Assembly (NCBI GenBank): GCA_001599715.1
Contig: BCHU01000007.1
Location: 1,245,586-1,309,585 of the forward strand
Length of the DNA stretch: 64,000 nucleotides
Direction: 5' to 3'
From: Phaeotremella fagi
Taxonomy: Eukaryota > Basidiomycota > Tremellomycetes > Tremellales > Phaeotremellaceae
The first letter of the stretch is position 1. Each line of letters opens with the position of its first letter. Position numbers and translations under genes: made by a program. Positions 39,478 to 51,399 of this stretch are shown piece by piece. The notes beneath the pieces were generated by a model that saw only the letters and a list, made by a program, of their open reading frames with translations, did no database searches and was not told the origin of the DNA.

Positions 39478-40116
39478 GCCATGCACCCGTACTGTATATG
39501 TGTTCGTAGAGGTTTAGATGATAAATCGTGTTGGTTGTTCAGTTTTTCGTCTCAAAATTGAAAGCAAACATTTAAAACAAAAATGTTTTGAACATAACGT
39601 GTTTCCTCGAAATACGATACCCAATTAGAAGACCACACCGAACTCAGTTCCATTAAACTAACAAGCGTAGTTTGAAAATAGCGGAGAAAATCCATGTTGA
39701 TATTAGAAAAGTTCTTCTTTTACCTTCTGAAACCAAATTTCATAATTACTTTCATCGGTCATTATGCCATTCTCAGTCTTGGGTCTTCTATTGGTCTTAT
39801 ATCCTGATCAGGTCGGATCTTGCTTTATATTGTTTCTTCGAAGACTTGGATCTCAGTAAGTGCAAGTGGTTAGTGATTATTCTTGACGATACGAATTGAA
39901 TTTAGTCAACGACAAGATCGTGATCCTAGCCATTGAAAGATGGATGTTAGATCAGTATTTGGGTCGTGGTCAGTGTGTCCAAAAAGTATAACCGATGATC
40001 ACCATCACCCCAACTTGAAATTACGCTCGCAGTACACGGAACAAAATTTGATATATATGGTGACATAAGAGCATGCTAAAGAAAAGAGAACCAAAACCTA
40101 AAACTCGTTAAAGCAT
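39478..40116. other. Intergenic, no gene seen
   Basis: Mixed A/T-rich sequence between two minus-strand genes. Short frames only (for example 39672-39899 on the plus strand), with no motif or splice support. Confidence 0.5.
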
Positions 40117-40949
40117 CTAGTTCTTTCTTCTGAATGAGCAACCTAGAGGACAAATATTAGTGACTGGTCCAGCTGAAAATTGTATGAAAGGAACACGGAA
40201 CATACCCTCAGTTAACTTGGCCTTACCACCGGATGGTTGACAAAGGATAGTAGCGCATGAACCACATTGAACGACGGTGGAAGCGTGGGAGAAAACGGTG
40301 CTAAGAGGTTGTCAGTTGATGTTCAAACAAGATAACATTAACTGACGTGATTTGGAAACAACCTGGGCATTTGACGTCCATGAAGAAAGAGTTTGGTTCT
40401 GGTACGATCTTCTTCAATTTGTGGGTACGGGCAACGACATCAGCTGGTCTGTTGAGGAGATCGATGGCGAGAGTCTGAGAATAGATTGTTAGTAGATGTT
40501 ACGATTGTTTTGGTGATGAGGTGATTTGGAAGGATAAGAAAAATGGGTCTAATTTTCCGCCATCGACCCTTAATTCCACTGATATCTGGGTTTTCATCCT
40601 GACTGGTAAAATCGATAGATTGGTGGGATACAATGACTTCGTGATAGATCGTGAATGATCTCACGCGAAGATGTGTGAGACAGATCCGAATGGAAGATAG
40701 AAATAACTCGTTGAACACGATCGAAAGATCGATTCGACCAGTTACGCCATCCACCATTCACACGACCACGACCCCGATCAATGATCCCACCAAACCAATA
40801 ACCAAAGCCAGTAATCCCATCTTCCGTAGAGAGCGATGATCCAGACGAAACCAACGTTATATCCAACAAGTCGAAGATCCATTCAAAACCGATTCCCAAT
40901 CCCCATATCCATCTGTGAAAAAAAAAAAGAGAGTTTTACAACTTACCAT
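40117..40949 (-). CDS. RPS27: Small-subunit ribosomal protein eS27
   Basis: Zinc-ribbon protein of the 40S subunit. The first coding exon is just the ATG (40949-40947), followed by an intron of about 470 nt (40946-40477), by far the longest in the window. The next exon reads [60 protein letters not shown] and [22 protein letters not shown], with the four zinc cysteines (CPGC and CGSC-type pairs) intact. The size matches the family (about 82 residues). Long first introns in ribosomal protein genes often carry regulation or a snoRNA; no clear C/D or H/ACA box was found here. Confidence 0.96.
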
Positions 40950-41365
40950 ATTGTATCAAATTGATTTTTTTGGCGTTAGTTGGGGTGTAAGTTGATAGAT
41001 TCGTTAAGAGTATCGACGTCTTTAGAGTAGATGTCGATGTTTTTCTGAGGTTTGAGAGAGATATAAAAAGGTTTTTAAAGGAAGAAATAAAAGATTAGAA
41101 TGGAGGATTTGGGTGTAGGCCTACCCTCTTTTTCCCTTGCCACTACAATTGAACGATTTCACGGAGTTTCGGTGTTTAGTGAGTTTTTAATGTGGCACAA
41201 AATTTTAGTCTTTAACGAACAGAGATTACGTAAGGATTACATAGACGGCGTTTCATCAGAAGTGGCACTTCTGCAGTGCTCTTCATACTCGTATGGCATA
41301 AAGAATGTAACTCGTAGCTCGTAGTTCATAGCTATAGATACATATACATAATCCCAACCACCCCC
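40950..41365. promoter_or_regulatory. Promoter of RPS27
   Basis: Gene-free region upstream of RPS27 that also takes the 3' end of LTV1. A and T runs flank the RPS27 start. No specific element was recognised. Confidence 0.4.
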
Positions 41366-43464
41366 CTAGCTCAAAGAAACAACCCCAACCCTATTCCCTG
41401 TACTTCCAGCGACACTCAGATCCGCCGCTCGACCATTAGAAACCAATTTGGAATGACTGGCAATCTGTCGTTTCCGTTCGTTACTGAATGTTTCCTTATG
41501 ATTCTTCTTCTCTACACGACGAGCCTAATCAAGGTTTGGGTTGTCAGTGAATTGTTGTGTTAGTAGTGCATGGTAGACCCACCGAACGTTCAGCTTTCAC
41601 TGTTGATTTTCGTGCTTTCCTCTCTTCTTTCGTCTCGCCTTTGGGTCGGGTTATTGAGATCACCCTGTGACTATCCTCTTTCTCTGTTTCTGAACCACTG
41701 TCCTCTTCTTCCTCTTCTACTTGACGTGGTTCAGGGACAGTACCTGCTAATTGAGCAGCGGCTCTAGCTTTAGCCTGTGCCGCCGATCGAGATCTGATAA
41801 CAGCAGGATGATTCTCGGTATTCGTATAAGTGGCTAAAACCTATCAGCTCAATCCAAACACCAAACTACCACCCAACTTACTTAAGATAGTTTCTGCATC
41901 CCACTTATCCTCCTTCCCACCAACCACATCCATCAAAGGTAGTTTCTCCTTTTCCTCCCTAACCCCAACCCCCCGTCCCAATCTCTCAATCTCCAAAATT
42001 CTACGTCGATTCTCCTCCCTCCCCAACCCCTCCCCACTTTCATTCTCGTCATCCTCAATAGCCGATCTCAAAACAGCAAGTTTCTCAGGTCCAGTCAAAG
42101 CAGTCCCACCAAGCGATTGTCGATATTTGTTACCGACGACTTCGTAATTTTCTAAGAAATCGTCTAGGATCGCGTCGAAATCTTCTCGAGAGACTTCCGG
42201 GGGTGAACCTGGTCTATGGGAGGCTAAAGAGAATTTCGAGGTTGAGGAGAAAGCGGAAAATGCTGATGGGGCTATGGAAACGTCGTCATCGGATGGGAAA
42301 TCGTCTTCGTCTTCTTCTTCGATATCGTAATCCCTTTCAATCTGAGGTATGCAAATGAGTATACAATTAGTTGAGAGTGAAAACATGACGCACCTTATCA
42401 AACCTCTCATCCAAAGTTCGTAAACCCTGATTCCTGAACATACTGGAACTACTCATACTCATTCCGGTGGCATCACTAGGACCTCTCTTCCCGCGACGTT
42501 TCTTGCCCCCATTGACAGTTAATTCACCAAGATGACTAACCATCGAACCGATCGTATCAGCCATCTCCGATCTCTCCTCAGGATCAACGTCAGATAAAGA
42601 TTTCGGTAAAGGTTTGCCTCCCTTCTTAAACGCTTTGAATCTATCCTCCCAAGTTTCAAGTTTCGGTTCACCGTCGTCATTTTCAGTCCCATCTTCAGAA
42701 CCTTCATTCGAACCTGATCCATAACCCTCATCCTCATCTTCGTATTCATCTTCAATCCCTTCCTCCCGGAATTCCCACGAAGGCTCATCATCATACTCAT
42801 CCCTCTCACCTTCACCTAACAGCTCATCGAACCAATCCTCCTCCCCCTCCTCATCAACAAACGCATCATCGTCCAAAGCCTCCAAAACCTGACGCAAATG
42901 AGGATCCATATCAGGTTGCAAACCCTGCAATTCAATCGGTATATTAGCTTGCGAAGCGTAAACCTCTTGTTGAGTTAATTCCCTGTTTGAAGGTAACACC
43001 GATGAAGGTAATTCGAACATTTCATCGACAGCTCGTCCTTTCCCCTTTGATTTGGTGGTGGTCTTCATTCCACGAGCTACACCTGAACCCTTGGGTCCTT
43101 CAATGAGAATAGATTCTACACCTGGATCATAACCTCCGACGACTTTTAGATGAGCCATGTAATCGTAATTCGAATCGTCGTAGGTGATACCGTATAAAGA
43201 CGCTTCACCCTCGTTAGCCCTCATGGCAGATTTATCGACTGATGCTTCGAGATCAGCTAGTGTAGTTCCAGTCTAACATGTGAGTCAGTGGAAACCCTTT
43301 CATGTGACAAAAATGAGACTCACTTTGATCTCATTCCCCCTCGTCATGGGCTTGAACACCCGTTGACTAGCCTCGGGATCATTGATCAGAGGATCTCTTT
43401 GACTTCTATGAACCAACTGGAAATGCTGAGCACCAGCTTTACGAAAGATGGATTTAGGTGCCAT
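41366..43464 (-). CDS. LTV1: Ribosome biogenesis factor Ltv1
   Basis: Assembly factor of the 40S subunit that holds uS3, eS10 and uS10 in place before release. The ATG at 43464 gives MAPKSIFRKAGAQHFQLVHR, SQRDPLINDPEASQRVFKP and GITYDDSNYDYMAHLK, the Ltv1 N-terminal signature. A long acidic middle follows (42700-42860). The C-terminal part has REDFDAILDDFLENYEVVGN, KYRQSLGGTALTGPEKLAVL and WDAETILS, then SRSAAQAKARAAAQ and a Lys/Arg-rich tail (RPKGETKEERKARKSTVKAE, RSARRVEKKNHKETFSNERK). At least five exons. Full length for the family. Confidence 0.95.
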
Positions 43465-43726
43465 TTTGGTGTAGTTTTATAAAGTGTACTTCCGTCTCTC
43501 TTCCCTCTGTCTCTGTTATATGTAGGATTGGTCGTTGATATACGTTCTATATCTATAAGTTTATATATGATTTTGTCAAAATTTCAATTATGATCTCGAA
43601 CTGAAATCCAAAATTAAATTCTTCGAAAGCGGAATCAATTTTTCACCTTGCAATTTGAGTGTTGCCACCAGAAAGCTCCATCAAAATCCTTCCATTCTTA
43701 CAACGAAAAACGACTAGTATCTCAAG

Positions 43727-44252
43727 ATGTCAGCATTATTCGGAAGTGGAAACGCAGCAACTGCAACAGGCAAGTAGCTATCCCGAGAATGTGTAGACAG
43801 GAAAAGGAAAGCTGAAATCGATAAAGATATGAACTCGAGGAAAGAACAGATGAAACAGCAAATTCAACAAGAGGTTGGTTATTTTCCAGTTGCTTGAGGT
43901 ATTTGAAGATAACTGATGGAAAACTTAGTTGGCTGTTGCGAATGCTCAACAATTGGTTAACAAGATCAATGAAAACGTATGTCTCCCTTCAGATTTGAGA
44001 TCGATCAGCCGCTTATGCAGTTTGATAGTGTTTCGCGAAATGTGTCACTTCACCCTCGGATTCATTAAAACCCAAAGAACAGGTTAGTCTTTCCTTTTAT
44101 AGCCTTGAGAATGTCTATTGACTGATAGTTAACAATGCTAGACCTGTTTATCCCAATGTATGGCACTTTATTCATCGGCTTTTGATCAAGTTTCGAGATC
44201 TTACTACAACAGGATTAACAAGGAGAGAGCTACTGGTGGTATCGGACTTTAG
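43727..44252 (+). CDS. TIM13: Mitochondrial intermembrane-space chaperone Tim13
   Basis: Small TIM protein that partners Tim8 to escort inner-membrane precursors. The ATG at 43727 opens MSALFGSGNAATATG. The body reads MKQQIQQELAVANAQQLVNK, INENCFAKCVTSPSDSLKPK and EQTCLSQCMALYSSAFDQVS, with the twin CX3C motifs (CFAKC, CLSQC) that form two disulfides. It ends TGGIGL. Five exons. The first intron is very short: 5' site near 43771, with the acceptor either 27 or 34 nt downstream; 34 nt (ending AAAAG) gives a sensible frame. Confidence 0.93.
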
Positions 44253-44522
44253 ATGGTGTACGTGGTGAAGTGTGCAGTCCAAGAAATACAGAAGGCGGAG
44301 ATAGAAGGGAGGAGTTGAAAAGTGGAGCGTCGACGATGAAGGGAGCTTTCAAAAATAATGGTTTTCAATTTATCTCAACTCATATGCATTGCATCGTTTA
44401 ATCATTACTGCTGGAAAGTAAACTTCTACTTACTCAGTGGATCACAGGTCTAATTATAGAAGTATGAGATTGGCAGACGAAATGCAAAATACACATCAGA
44501 ATCAGATTCCAACGAAATCCAT

Positions 44523-45835
44523 CTACTCCTCATCATCCCCACCCTGTTCCCTCCAGAAAAGATAGACTTTCCTTCTACAGCTCTCCACAGCTTTCTCATC
44601 AGCAGCAAATCTAAACATTTCACCCAACAATCCCGAACGTAAACTCTCCACTGAATCGTTTTTCTCCTTCCCCTCTGAACCGATACATGAGCCTTTAAGG
44701 ATATTCTCATAGTTGTGTTTGGAGGTTAAAGCCTTTGTGAGGGGTTCGTAGATCTCTTTCATTAGTCGCGTGTGGGTTGTTGAAGTTTGAGTACGGGTTA
44801 GGAGGATCGTGAATGGTTCCAAGAGTTTCATGAGGGGTGCAGCGGGCTGGATGGTGTTAGTTCAACAATGTTAGTGTAGAGAGGATTGGAGAAATTGAAC
44901 CTACCTGCGACTTGACTTCAGGTAACCCAAGTACTTTATCTAACTCATCGAGATAAATGTCAGATAAATGGGTAGCAATAGAATGTGGAACTCTAGGATC
45001 TTGATAACTACAAAAGCAATCGGATTCAGTTATCATCTTCTGCGTCGTGCAGGAATTCTAACTGACGTTACAGGTCCACTTTTATCACCCAAGACATCAT
45101 TAACCGCCTGAACAGATTCCGAATTCCAACCGTTCCTAGCTAAAAGTCTGAAAGTCGAATTAACGAATTTACGAATGAGTAAATAGAATTTATCCATCCT
45201 AAGTCGTTTAAATCAATCAACGTTCGATCATCCCCAATCTTTGAACGATAAGGACACACCTTAATCTATCAATCCCACTCCATTCTCTTATCATAGCTTT
45301 CCAAAATCCATCCAAAAACCCTAAAGCCGCGTTGAATCTTTCCATCTCAATTTCCGAATCACTCAAGTCAGAAGACGATTGAATTGGGTTTATCGATAAC
45401 AAAAGTTCTGATAGATCTTGAGCGAGAGCTTGTTGGATTAACGGTTTATCTGACATCCAGAAACCTTTTTCTCATGTCAGCTTTAAATCTCAGTGCGAAG
45501 GTAGATAGATGAGGGGAATTATTTACAGTAGAACAACCCTTTCCACAATTTTGACATTTCACTTTCTGAGAGATGAACGTAGGTCGATGATTCCCCATCA
45601 CCTTCAGCTTCTGCACCTCTCGATAAAAAAGCACTAAGATTCGAGATAGCTCGATCACGAACTTTTTTATCTAAAAGTGACCAAACAGATTTTAGCTTTT
45701 CATTGAATGACCAATAATCTAACACATACCGGTATGAGCTAATTGTTTACCTAACGGTAAAACCGCTGATGGTTTTTCATTGGGTAAAGCTCTTCCCTTC
45801 CCTTTCCTCGTTGACGCTGTTGTGACTGCTGGCAT
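44523..45835 (-). CDS. RRP1: rRNA processing protein Rrp1 (Nop52)
   Basis: Nucleolar factor for 27S pre-rRNA processing in the 60S pathway. The ATG at 45835 gives MPAVTTASTRKGKGRALPNE, then LGKQLAHTDKKVRDRAISNL and [20 protein letters not shown], the Nop52 hallmark. IQQALAQDLSELLLSI, FLDGFWKAMIREWSGIDRLR, MDKFYLLIRKFVNSTFRLLA, RVPHSIATHLSDIYLDELDK and KLLEPFTILLTRTQT follow. It ends REQGGDDEE. It lacks the long basic C-terminal tail of metazoan Nop52, as in yeast. Six exons or more. Confidence 0.95.
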
Positions 45836-46366
45836 ATTTGTATCTAAGAGATTGAACGAAATCAAGGTTAGAATGTGGAAACCGACTGATTTATTTTCAA
45901 GATTTCAACTTTTTTAAACTTTTGATTCTTCGGGTCACAGTCAACCGATACTGGATTAGTGGCAAACTGCTTTTGTGGTTTTTTTCGTTTTCGGTGACTG
46001 GAAATATTGCTCTTTACAGCGAAGTACCATACCGATTGATCATACTTGTAAATTCTAATTTCACAGAAAAATGTTATTCGCGCGAAATCCAAAACAGAGA
46101 CTATCTGGCCACTGTATCTGAGTCCTTCTTCTTATGATATTCAATTCTTGCGAATCTTCGACAAAGTCGTGACGGGTAATATAAAATATTTCCATATTCT
46201 TCTTCTTAGAACTTGGTTTTGTTTGGAAGACCAAAAAAACAAAACAGTATAAGCAAGGAAAAACGACTTCTTTTCCTTGTTTCTTACAACCATTCTCTCT
46301 CTTTCTCAATACTACGTCAACTGAAACTCAATTCCTGTCGCGAACAACGTCTAACAAATTAGAACA
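45836..46366. other. Divergent promoter region
   Basis: Lies between RRP1 (minus) and the 46.4-kb orphan (plus). A pyrimidine-rich CTTCTTTTCC / CTCTCTCTTT stretch (46265-46305) precedes the orphan. No gene seen. Confidence 0.45.
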
Positions 46367-46996
46367 ATGTTATCAGCTTTCAAATCCAAGTCCAACTTAG
46401 AGTCATTTACTATAGAGCTTCATAACGATGATGGTTCTTTCACCGATAGTTTGATCAGGAGATGGAAATGGAACGAAGATGGGTATCAAACTTTGAAAGT
46501 CGAAATAGGTGGTAAAGAGATTGGCGGTATCGAAGATTTGAGTCAACTCACAAAGCGTAAGATTGTTGATATTCAATATCACTTCACCCAAATGTTAAGG
46601 TTTCTTGCGACAGGTGATAAAAGTGTTAGCGAAACCGTTTTGAAAGAAAAGAAGGTAGAATACGAGACTGTAAGTAATCCGAAGCAACACATAAATCCAG
46701 AGAGATGGGTGAGATTCTTTGGAAAGCACGGTTCTCAAACATCAATCAAATGTGAAGGAGAAGACGAGTTAACCAAGAAGCTCCGTTTGGTAGAGATCAT
46801 GGATAAATACAATAAACGTGATATTGCTGGGTTGTGGCAAAAACCCTTTAAAACAGGTGCTTATGTTGGTTGGATCGACACTCAGGTTGATGAGATTATT
46901 GAGGAGGTTAACGACGACTCTGAAAAGTCAACTTGGGGTCAGACGATTCCTTCGACTTTCAAATCTATCAAAGACTTGTCTGGAATCATGGTCTGA
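46367..46996 (+). CDS. Orphan 209-residue protein
   Basis: Single exon with a good ATG context (AGAACAATG). Not recognised. It has mixed charge: IRRWKWNEDGYQTLKVEIGG, KRKIVDIQYHFTQMLRFLAT, NPERWVRFFGKHG, KLRLVEIMDKYNK, GAYVGWIDTQVDEIIEEVND. There is no signal peptide and no membrane segment. Trp and aromatic residues are frequent, as in small folded domains. It borders the cluster of small paralogues on the opposite strand but has no intron, and a relation to them could not be shown. Confidence 0.6.
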   Translation: MLSAFKSKSNLESFTIELHNDDGSFTDSLIRRWKWNEDGYQTLKVEIGGKEIGGIEDLSQLTKRKIVDIQYHFTQMLRFLATGDKSVSETVLKEKKVEYETVSNPKQHINPERWVRFFGKHGSQTSIKCEGEDELTKKLRLVEIMDKYNKRDIAGLWQKPFKTGAYVGWIDTQVDEIIEEVNDDSEKSTWGQTIPSTFKSIKDLSGIMV

Positions 46997-47788
46997 GTTT
47001 GAAAAAAGTGGAGAAGGTGTTTGTAGTGTAACCTTTGTAATATAAAAGAATGATGGAACGGTATTATTTCACCTCATCTTGAACGCACACCGCTTCACTG
47101 TATCAATCTGACCCACCTTCGATTCCTAAGATGACTAGAGAAAGACATTTTGAATTTTTGGCTCGGGCAAAGGTAGAAAAGACGAGCAACCTTTTTTTCC
47201 ATTGAGTTGCGCATAATGCTAGAAGGAAGGACAACTCATGACTTAGTTATCAACACTGCTAGTTTTGATCCTTTGGATGCAAAACGAGTGAACTAGTGTA
47301 CCAAAAATCCTGTTATCGTTTTATTGTTAAGGGATACCATAGTATGCGGTGCTGGGGCCTGCAGGAAACCATCGATTTGAGGATATCGATTGATTGAAAT
47401 GTGACAGTAGTACCATACGGAATCTGAGGTCGAATATAATTCGAGAGGAAATATTTCACGTCATCGTAGAGGAGTGAATGTAAGTCACCTTTCATCTTCG
47501 GAGTTGCGATCAAACACGTATCACATAGTTACAACTCTTGATTTGATATTGAGAAAACCAATACAGTACATGAAGCAATCATTTACGAAAGACAAAAAAC
47601 CTCCTCTCTCCAAATACCTTACTCTGAAATGCATTCTCATCCTCTTTCACCATTCTTTCCCTCCATCATCAAAATTCTCAAGCCTTCTTTTGTCGAATAA
47701 ACTCACAGTGCTCGTTAGCCGCAGCAGAAGAGAGCAGTTCGAATGAACTCAAAAGCTCTCTTTTGGAACGGTCTCTATCAAGTTCTCT
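46997..47788. other. Intergenic, mostly without genes
   Basis: Apart from the possible family fragment at 47313-47513, only chance frames are visible. The region lies between the plus-strand orphan and copy A of the small-protein family. Confidence 0.4.
47313..47513 (-). pseudogene. Probable fragment of the small-protein family (copy F)
   Basis: The frame reads YDDVKYFLSNYIRPQIPYGT then TVTFQSIDILKSMVS before ending. It lines up with copy A (PGIRRVLTTYFTNSSYNNTK, VELDTI) over the family core: hydrophobic-x-x-Y, a short loop, then T-x-V/L-x-x-x-x-I. No matching first exon or downstream WxxP/YCS part could be placed, so it is either a decayed copy or a chance frame. Confidence 0.35.
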
Positions 47789-48283
47789 TTAGTTCGGAAT
47801 CCAATCGTCGTTTATCATCGAATAAAAAGCTTGCGCTTTGTATCTATTCCCGGTACCCCATATACTGACGAAGGTCCCCTCAATGTTCTTACCTTCATCA
47901 TCAACCAATTTGAGTGTATGGGTTATTTCTTTGGATCCGGTTCGGATGGTATCGAGTTCGACTTTCGTGTTGTTGTATGACGAGTTCGTGAAATATGTAG
48001 TAAGGACTCTTCTTATCCCTGGACTAATGTGATCCATTCGTCAGATTCACAAAGTGTAACACAGCCCCGGACCAAAACCACTCACGTAGCTGGTTGATCT
48101 AAGAATGTAGCTGTCCACCCATTAGCTAAATCTTTTGAATTTGGATAACGAGGTCTTTCTGGGAGAGCTTCTATCATTTTTGATATGGAAGTTTTGAGAA
48201 GAAACAAAGAAAGAAAGAGCGCTCTCAATAAAAAAAAGTACACCTGAAGATGCTCTTTGGCCTTCCATGTTGTAACCTTTCAT
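47789..48283 (-). CDS. Small cluster protein, copy A
   Basis: Three exons from ATG 48283. Exon 1 encodes MKGYNMEGQRASS; exon 2 ALPERPRYPNSKDLANGWTA then TFLDQPAT; exon 3 PGIRRVLTTYFTNSSYNNTK, VELDTIRTGSKEITHTLKLV, DDEGKNIEGTFVSIWGTGNR and ends INDDWIPN. About 120 residues, soluble, no known domain. The second intron is phase 2 and falls after W-x-(A/V)-x-(T/F), as in copies B-E. The W(T)A / T..L..VD.EG(K/N)x.E pattern matches copies C-E. The function is unknown. Confidence 0.6.
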
Positions 48284-48764
48284 TGTATTTTGATATGAAA
48301 TTTCCCGAAAGAAGACAACGTTTTCATGCCGATCAAGGGGAGTACACTACAATACCGATTCTCCGATGAAAGGAGGTTACAGTACGGGTAATCTTATGGA
48401 AAGAGTTATCGAGTACGGCGTCATCGGTGGGTCGAGGACATCTGTGACATGTTTGACATGCCGAGTCGTGGAGCTGATCAAAGGATTCGGTGAGCATTTG
48501 AGATTTGATACACGTTGTCATACAGATTACATGAAAAGTTCGATGCCAATCATTAACCCGACCTAAATTAGACATTCCGCCTCACAAGAAAATAAACTAA
48601 ATCCCCATTTTCCTACCTCTTGATTGGTCTTAAGCTACAAGGAAGGGCGATTCGTAACATTGCTATCAACACTACATACATAGCATACAAAGGTTAAATA
48701 CAGCACCTAAGCCTCTACCGTCCACTGAACACGCTCCTTCATAGGATCATCGACCTCTACAATA
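48284..48764. other. Intergenic, no gene seen
   Basis: Between small cluster copies A and B. A plus-strand frame at 48366-48566 has no support. Confidence 0.4.
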
Positions 48765-49184
48765 CTAACCTTCAAGCGTGCTCTCATCTGAGCAGAGCTT
48801 TATATGATTTTCGATTCCAACAAGAGGAATCTCCTTGAACAACGATTTATCTTTTTCGGAACCCGGCCAGAAACATTGGATGTTTTCTAATACCTTTGTA
48901 CGTGTTTCGACGGCTCCATTCTCACTAGCATCATTGGTAGTGAAGGTGAAACCGTCGTCGTCTTCGTCTGCAAGCTTTCCATCTTTAAGGAAAGTCGCTG
49001 TGTGATGAAGTCGATCTACTTGTGTTGATCCAGACGAGACTTGGAGACTGAATGGACAGTTTTTGAGACTGAAAATGGAGGCGATTGTCGAATGACTGTA
49101 CGATGTTAGTACAATGATTACTGTACGTATGCTGTTGAAGTATAAAGCTTACCCAGTATAATCACTTGACGAACTGGACTTCAT
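48765..49184 (-). CDS. Small cluster protein, copy B
   Basis: Two exons. Exon 1 from ATG 49184 encodes MKSSSSSDYT; a phase-2 intron (GTAAGC ... ACTAACATCGTACAG) follows. Exon 2 reads GHSTIASIFSLKNCPFSLQV, SSGSTQVDRLHHTATFLKDG, KLADEDDDGFTFTTNDA, VLENIQCFWPGSEKDKSLFK and ends CSDESTLEG. The 'SSS' start, intron phase and the L-H-x-x-x-x-L-x-(D/K) block match the other copies; the C-terminal C..Y(C)S part is lost or diverged. Unknown function. Confidence 0.55.
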
Positions 49185-49758
49185 TTTCCAATCCGAGCTT
49201 AGAATGTTTGTGTGGATGACATGTTTTGTCTTTGAATAAAGTGTTTGTTGGTTTAAGTGGGTGAGAGTTGAGTGTAAGAAAAGAGAAAAATACTCCACTG
49301 CGAGGTCGACCTTCACCTACAATATAGCCATCCACACTGGACGTTGGACTCAATGGAGTGGAAGAAAAGAGGCTTTATCTTTTGTACCTCTACCTTTTAT
49401 ATTGCAACACAAAAATCTGTTGCTACAGTAACACATATTCAAAGGAGGTAAACACAAGGTAAATGATATGTTTCTGCGTGAGCCACAGCATATCACATTC
49501 GAGGTCGTCGGCGAATTCTGAAAGAATGATGACTGTTCTTTCTTTCAAAGTCTTCTTCGTATAAGCTCTCAAGCAGTATTCTGACTGAATAGCAGCAACC
49601 TATATCACAATCTCATGCAAACAGCCACTACAAGCGGTCCTCACAACCTACGATGACGGGACACACGAGGCTCTGCCACTTCTCACTAAGTCTGTAAACG
49701 ATGTCATCCACCTAAAACGTTTGAACCAATATACTCCCACCATGCTTTCAAACCACTC

Positions 49759-50210
49759 CTACCCCTTACTGTAAGCGTCGGAGCAGTAATAGAAGTGCGA
49801 ACTAGCCCCCTCAGCGGCAAGTGTGAAGACAGAATCCTGAAAAGTTTTATCACAGGTTTTTGGCCACTTCGTAACCCATTCTTTGATATTTTTGCGAGAG
49901 TAACGAGGATTTGCGATAATTGGTGTGACCCATGTTTCATAAAGATACTCTTCGACCTCTTCACCCTTCTTATTGACTAAACATAATTTATGAAGGTAGT
50001 CGTTGGAGGTATAAACGGTGGTCTGGAGCTGAACGTTATTTTGACTGCTTGGATGGTGATAAGTCGAAGTGACGAAGTGAATACTGCCATCCCTGATTTA
50101 GTTGAGGTCAAGTTTTATGATAACATGCGATTATGAGAGGATACTCACTTGTGTCTGTTGACTGTTTGCTTGACATCCCATTCATTAGCTGGATGACATT
50201 CAGTTGCCAT
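49759..50210 (-). CDS. Small cluster protein, copy C
   Basis: Exon 1 from ATG 50210: MATECHPANEWDVKQTVNRH; phase-2 intron; exon 2: KDGSIHFVTSTYHHPSSQNN, VQLQTTVYTSNDYLHKLCLV, NKKGEEVEEYLYETWVTP, EWVTKWPKTCDKTFQDS and ASSHFYYCSDAYSKG, then TAG at 49759. The W(D)V..TV start, the WVTP and the (H)F(Y/S)YCS block are shared with D and E. An alternative end is possible: a GTAAGG donor inside AYS, spliced to TTTTAG, would give a stop near 49704. The +1 frame past the TAG still reads SGLKAWWEYIG, like NGLEEVQREKR in copy D, so a small frame lesion is also possible. Confidence 0.55.
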
Positions 50211-50528
50211 TTTGTCGCAAGATTTAAAAGTGAAATGCACTTATAGTATGAGTGGCATAGGATGGATGATATAGTGAAATCGCTGAAGTGGCAAGTAAAA
50301 CGAGAAAGTGCTTGGTCTTCTTCTTATATTTTTTACAAAGGACCAGTCGAAGTACTTGGTTGTTGCTTTGACTGTTCAACCTCGTGTCGTTCGAAAGTGG
50401 CAATAACAAAGGCTACATGCCAAAACATTTACTCGTTCATCTGTTTAACTACTTCCACCAAACTACTATCGCCGATAACTAGGAAGCCAATCATAATATT
50501 CTGCACTTCCCGCACCCTCCGTTTTATC

Positions 50529-51079
50529 TTACTTATTGCTTTCCTCCTCCAATTTCTTATTGTATCTCTCCCTTTTTTCTCGCTGGACCTCCTCCAGACC
50601 ATTCTCACCAAACTCCTTGGAACAATAACTGAAGTGTTGAGCTATGGCGGTTTTTGCATAACAATTGATGAGACCCTTCAATCCATCATTTGAAGCCCTT
50701 GGCCGCAGTGTGTTAGTCCAAATACTAATGTGGTTGGCCGAATCTTCTGTTTCTTCTGAGGTTGGAGTGAACCACGATTCGAATTGGCATTCATATTTTC
50801 CAATATCTTGATTGTCTTTGTCGACTAAGCCGCAGGTATGAAAGTATTTACCAAAGGCAGTAGGGCTGCTACTGAGTTTGAGTTTATCACTGTGAGATTG
50901 ATGTTTGTAGTAAGAAATGAGTACCTCGTCACTAGGTTCAACAAATCAGGAGAGTCAGTTTGTATTTCCAGTGGTATATGTGTATATGATCTGTTGTGGA
51001 CTCACTCATAGTTGTCAACTGTACGCTCAACTGACCAACCATCGTCTAGTAGTTTGCTTGATGAAGTTGGAACTGACAT
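50529..51079 (-). CDS. Small cluster protein, copy D
   Basis: Exon 1 from ATG 51079: MSVPTSSSKLLDDGWSVERT, VDNY; phase-2 intron; exon 2: DDEVLISYYKHQSHSDKLKL, SSSPTAFGKYFHTCGLVDKD, NQDIGKYECQFESWFTPTSE, HISIWTNTLRPRASNDGLKG, LINCYAKTAIAQHFSYCSKE and FGENGLEEVQREKRERYNKK, ending EEESNK. About 160 residues. It is the intact partner of copy E, with which it shares promoter and 3' sequence. A charged helical tail closes the protein. No known domain; cytosolic or nuclear by sequence. Confidence 0.6.
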
Positions 51080-51399
51080 ATTATATGTGATGTGATGTGA
51101 TTTAGGGTATGTAATTGAAAGTAAACTTATAATAGGAAATCAGTTTGTGAAAAGAAATAATTGAAGAACAATGAATGAAATTCAAAAAGTGAACAGTATG
51201 TACTGTCATTTGAGGCCTTCTTTGCTATGTCCAAACAGCCTTTGTATCAAATCCTTTATTTAATGACAGTGAAAGGAAAGAATTTTGTATTGTTTGAAAG
51301 TGGCATTGAACGCTACAAGTCAAAACATTCACTCATTACTCTGTTCAACTAGTTACTTCCACCAAACTACTATTGCCAATGACTAAGAAGCCCACTACT

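Noticed and set aside
40594..40899. Open frame on the RPS27 strand inside its long first intron
   Set aside because: No motif, no good splice sites; probably chance in a 470-nt intron.
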